In this document: positions 59,804 to 64,000 of the stretch, piece by piece | Position numbering within the stretch: position 1 is the first letter of the stretch | Layout of the letters: the number at the start of each line of letters is the position of its first letter | NCBI GenBank assembly: GCA_013368325.1 | Contig: JAACJK010000110.1 | Location: 372,001-436,000, forward strand | Direction: 5' to 3' | Source of the DNA: Ephemerocybe angulata | Taxonomy: Eukaryota; Basidiomycota; Agaricomycetes; Agaricales; Psathyrellaceae | DNA: 64,000 nucleotides | Notes under the pieces: generated by a model | The model's input: the letters and a program-made list of their open reading frames with translations, nothing else | The model's database searches: none | Told to the model about the DNA's origin: nothing | Translations under genes and position numbers: made by a program

Positions 59804-62800
59804 ATGGATCCACAGCTTGGGACCATCGTAACAACCCCTCAAGGTCGCGGTGTAGTCAGATTCGTCGGTTCGACCTCCTTCCAGGTCGGCAAATGGGTCG
59901 GTATCGAACTTGACGAAGCCATCGGCAAGAACGATGGCTCTGTCCAGGGGGTCCAATACTTCACATGTCGGCCAAACCACGGTGTATTCATACGCCCCAG
60001 TAAGATTATATCGACGCATGGGTCAGAGCTGGATGTAGTGAGTTACTGCGTGCAAAGACCCCCGTACATATCTAATAAAGCCCAGCGCCAAGGCCCGTCT
60101 GCACCATCGGCACGGCCTCTTGGTCACCAAAGGACCCCCAGCAACTCAGCCTTACTACGGACAAATTCTGTAAGAAGCCAAGTCTCATCTGTCTCCGCAT
60201 CCTCGGCATCCTCTCCTCGTTCGGGAAGTCCTGCAAAGCCACAAGCCTCTGTTCCAGCAACTCCTCGCGCTAGCGCCCGTCAAGCACCGTCGCCTACGAA
60301 ACGCGCACCCACCGCCAACGTTATACCCCCCACCCCAGCATCGTCTGCCTCTCGAAGACCATTCGCTCTTCGACAGGCTTCCATCGAAGTCCCACCCCAG
60401 CAGGAACCTCGTGGGGTGTCAAGGAGGCCGTCATCACCCCTCACGCAGCCGCCAGTCTCAGCATCTCCCCCATCTATATCCGCTCAGATAACCTCAGCCG
60501 GTCTTGATGTTCCTTCCCGGCCAACTACACCAGCAGTAGTAAGCTTAACCTTTGACCCCATCGCCTCTAGCTAATGTCCGACGAATAGCATCATCCTCAA
60601 GATGAACAGGAATTGCAAGAATTACGCGCCAAGATTCGCGTACTTGAAGCCCGACGCGCAGATGATTCCAGGCACCTCCGCGAACTCGAAACCCGCCTCC
60701 AAGATGCAGAGGCCTTTGTTGCCCTCCGACCCAAGCTCCAAGCCAAACTGCACGACCAGCAGACAGAACTCAACGCGACCAAGCGGGATTTGGCAGACGC
60801 GCAACAACTAGCTGCTCTCGCTGACAACAGGATTGCCGATGCACACGATCAGCTCGAGTTGGTCATGCTGGATAAGGAGGTGGCGGAGGAAAGGGCTGAG
60901 ATTGCCGAGGCGACGGTGGAGGAATTGAAGGAGCAGTTGGCCATGCTGAAAGTCGAGAATGATGTTCTCAATGCTGAGGATGGTGGTGAGGGTGGAGAGA
61001 ACCCGAACCCTGTTAAGGATTCCCTAGCATATATTCAACTCGAAAAGCAAAACGAACGCCTGAAGGAAGCCCTCATCCGGCTCCGAGATCTTTCTCAAGA
61101 AACCGAGCAAGACCAGCGGCATAGGATAGCGGAGATGGAGAAGGATGTGAGCACGTTAGATGAAGTCCAAGGTATGTAATCCTTTAATTCTCCCTTTGAC
61201 CCGGCGCTTATGGTTCTTTTGCAGCTCAATACGAGGAAGCCTTGATCAAGTTATCCAACGCAGAGTCAGAGATTGAAGGATTGAAGCTCCAAATCGACGA
61301 CGCGCTTGGTGCTGAAGATCTGCTCGTCCAACTCACGGAGCGCAACTTGGAATTAGGCGAGGTGCATAGCTTTCTCGTCTTCCTTGCAACAGGCCGCTAA
61401 TGGGGCGTTCTTCAGAAAATCGAGGGCATGCGCATTACTATCGAGGAATACGAGATGCTGCAAGAGGTCAACAATGACCTTGAGCAGCATTACCAGGAAA
61501 CGGAGAAGAAGCTCAACGGTGATCTTGGTATGCTGCACTCCTACTTTTGCGTGGGTTCAATATCCTCATACCAGTTGCAGAAACAAGGGATATGGAAATA
61601 CAAGCTCTTTCCCAGAAAATCGCAACGCTTGAAGAGGCATGCCAGGATTATGAAAACACCATTTCTCAGTTCCGAGAGTTGGTTATGGCCTTGCAGAGGT
61701 ATGTGTAATAAGGGCCACACTCTTTATCTGCTGCTAACTTCCTGAAAGCGAACTCGACCAACTGCGCAACCAGACCCAAACGGCGCAGAGCGAGGTTGCT
61801 TCCGCGGCTTCTCAGACTGCAGCCATGATGACTCTCAATCTCAAGCTGCAGTCATCAGCGTCGAAGAACCAGGCAAGGACCATCGAGCTGGAAGTGAAGC
61901 GACTCGAAGCGAAAGAGGCGCAAGAGCTCCTTGGCATTGTCCATGTACGATCTCAACCACTACTCATTCAACGGATGCTGACCTCCATTCCTCTTATATA
62001 GCCTTACCTTCCTCAGATGTATGTCGAAACGGACACCGACGCTACAAGCTGCTATCTCCTCTTCCAGCGTTTGGGAGCGAAGGCGGACCTCATCAACAAC
62101 ATCGTCGCACAAGCACAGAACCTGCCCGAAGCTCTCAACGGCCCCGTTACCGAGGGTCTTGTCGGCGTCTGCGAGATGCGTGGTCGCATCTCTGGCCTTT
62201 CGACCTTCTGCAAGCGCTTCGCTGCCATCCTAAGACGAAGCGATGTCGAGACTTTCCTCAACATCGGACGCTTATACCCAGACATCGCGCCGTTGGAGAA
62301 GAGGATCGACATGCACATCGACTTGTTGAGGCGCGACGAATTCCGGGATATGGAGTGTGTCACAGACGTTATGAAGTGAGTGTATTTGGCTCCCGTCGGC
62401 GGGCCGCTTGGACTGATGCAGCCACCGAATAGAATTCAAGCGCAGTTCGACCATCTTGCGGAAACTTACTTTAGCGGGTATGAGCATGACCTTGCGGAAC
62501 GCGAGCTGGGCTATGTTCTGGCGCTGGATCACGACTTGGATATGTGTGCTGCGTCGCTCGGGTTGACCAAGACTTCAATCGACGTAATTGTTCAAGATGA
62601 AGGTCGGTGTTTCCTGACTTGATGCTAACGTGGGATGTGGCTGATCCGGAATCGTATAGACTCTGTGCTTGACATGGGCGGATACGACGCCGACCAGGCA
62701 TTCTTCCAACCACTCCAGAAAGTCCTTGATCAGTGTAAGAGTGCAAAGAACCTCACAAGGTCAGTTTACCCCGCATCCTTCTCTGATGAAGTGCGATATC

Positions 62801-64000
62801 GAGATGAATACCAACTGATACGTACATCTCGCCGTTAGGAAACTGATCAAGCGTGTGGAGGACCTGTCGTTGGACTCTGCTGCCGTCAAGCCCCACTTAA
62901 TTCCCCAGATGAAAGCACTGGCAGATAACGTTGACGAGCTCGCCGGTTTCGGCATTTCGGTCAGTCAAAATATATTCTTCACTTTAGACTTCCGTAAAAA
63001 TGGCTCTGAGCTGACTGATTTACCTACTCGGAACATTGCACTTATGTACCATGCAGCTGGCACAACAGGTCATGCCGCATCTCAGTGATGTCCGAGCGGC
63101 GAAATCGCCGTTCCAGCTGGCTACTATTCTTGGCCTGGTAAAGCAGACGGCGACGTCGACCGTGGCTAAGGATCTGAAGCCCGGTGCGTCAGCTTGGGAA
63201 GCCGTCTCGCAGTATGTCTCCCAGTTGTTGGAGGATGGGAACAAGCTGCTCCCCTTGACTTTGGAACCGGACAATGTCCAGAAGAGTGGGTAGCTTTTCC
63301 TGCTTCCATCACTGTATTACTGAGCCGCTGTTCCGCTTTTTTTAGTCACCGGCACCGCACCCTGGATCACGCGTGTGGCAGAGATCAAGGCCGCCCTCGC
63401 GGTCAACGTCGAAGCGGAGCGCAAGGTCGCGCAGCTGAACGAGGAGATGCAGGGTCTCGCGCGCAACGTCCGCGCGAAGAACCAGGCGATCCAGGAGTCT
63501 GCGGTCAAGATCGAGCTGATGGAGCGGCGGATGGAGGCGGCGAAGAAGCAGGCTGACATGATCACCGAACTCGAAACAGAGCTGAGCAAGATCAAGAAGC
63601 AGGAGCGCGCCTACGAGAAGGACATTGAGCAGCTGCAGACGGATTTGGATGCTGCGGAGCAGGAGAACGCGAAGATGAAGACGGCGCTCGCGGGGCAGGA
63701 GAAGCAGGCCACTGGTGCGCAGCCTGTCGACCAGCCTGATGCTGTACCCGTGGAGGGCAGCCTCGAGACGTCATACCTTTTAGAGCAGGTGCGCTGGTGT
63801 TCCGTTGCGCATGAAAGATTGATGTTCGTGATACAGTGTACTGATTTTCGTCGTATCAACAGATCGAAGCGCTGCGAGGCACGGTCAGGTTCCTCAGGAG
63901 CGAGAACAACTTCCTCAAGGGCCAAGACCTCATGCGTGAGATCGAAGCTCTTACGCCTGCGCCCATTGTTAGACGTCGCGCAGCACCTACTCCGCCCCTC
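59804..64000 (+). CDS. NIP100: dynactin p150-Glued large subunit (3' end outside window)
   Basis: Largest dynactin subunit, linking dynein to cargo and binding microtubule plus ends. Exons: 59804-60037, 60086-60538, 60589-61171, 61225-61361, 61416-61527, 61581-61698, 61749-61944, 62002-62375, 62433-62602, 62660-62759, 62839-62959, 63057-63285, 63346-63788, 63863-beyond 64000. The part inside the window codes 1136 residues. The CAP-Gly domain is at about 5-70 ([25 protein letters not shown].., with the diagnostic GKNDGSV). A basic Ser/Pro-rich linker (about 80-225) is followed by long coiled coils (about 230-580). A dynactin globular (ICD-like) region (about 585-950) comes next, then another coiled coil. 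The first intron is only 48 nt and open in frame; its retention would add 16 residues after the CAP-Gly domain. The C-terminus is truncated by the window edge. Confidence 0.95.

Overview
This window is nuclear DNA from a filamentous basidiomycete, most likely a mushroom-forming Agaricomycete. The genes carry many short introns (about 48-95 nt, GT..AG, with a few micro-exons). CT-rich leaders precede several start codons. The gene set includes the DASH subunit Ask1, Kog1/Raptor and a divergent G-alpha type that I associate with Agaricomycetes. All exon models were built by eye from conserved frames and splice signals. In nearly every gene the exon lengths sum to an intact frame, which is the main internal check.

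Layout. 1-2.0 kb: no recognisable gene. 2.0-4.1 kb: two tandem GNAT acetyltransferase paralogs (-). 6.0-8.3 kb: a 14-exon MFS transporter (+). 10.4-11.1 kb: an unrecognised intronless gene (+). 12.0-16.3 kb: a GRAM-VASt-TM sterol-transfer-type protein (+). 18.2-19.3 kb: a homeodomain protein (-). 21.2-22.9 kb: enolase (-). 23.4-25.8 kb: the ribosome-assembly GTPase Nog2 (-). 26.1-29.4 kb: a Ser/Thr-rich single-pass membrane protein (-). 30.4-32.8 kb: an unusual G-alpha (+). 36.0-36.5 kb: a RidA protein (+). 36.8-37.9 kb: proteasome alpha5 (-). 38.3-39.6 kb: inositol monophosphatase (+).

39.8-46.1 kb holds two fucosyltransferase-like paralogs that flank the kinetochore gene ASK1. 46.7-51.0 kb is a tandem cluster of four secreted eight-cysteine proteins plus one truncated relic. 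51.4-54.0 kb encodes one protein joining a 2H phosphoesterase, a tyrosine/dual-specificity-type phosphatase, a P-loop kinase and an RNA ligase. 54.3-59.5 kb is Kog1/Raptor (-), and 59.8 kb to the window end is the 5' part of dynactin p150 (+).

Most of the window is housekeeping: translation (Nog2), proteolysis, glycolysis, TORC1, mitosis and motor transport. The accessory content is the eight-cysteine cluster, the duplicated GNAT and glycosyltransferase genes, and the four-activity RNA-repair-like protein. That protein is my first candidate for an undescribed system. The G-alpha, which lacks the catalytic glutamine, the N-terminal myristoylation glycine and a typical helical domain, is the second. 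No tRNA, rRNA, CRISPR array or intact transposon was found.
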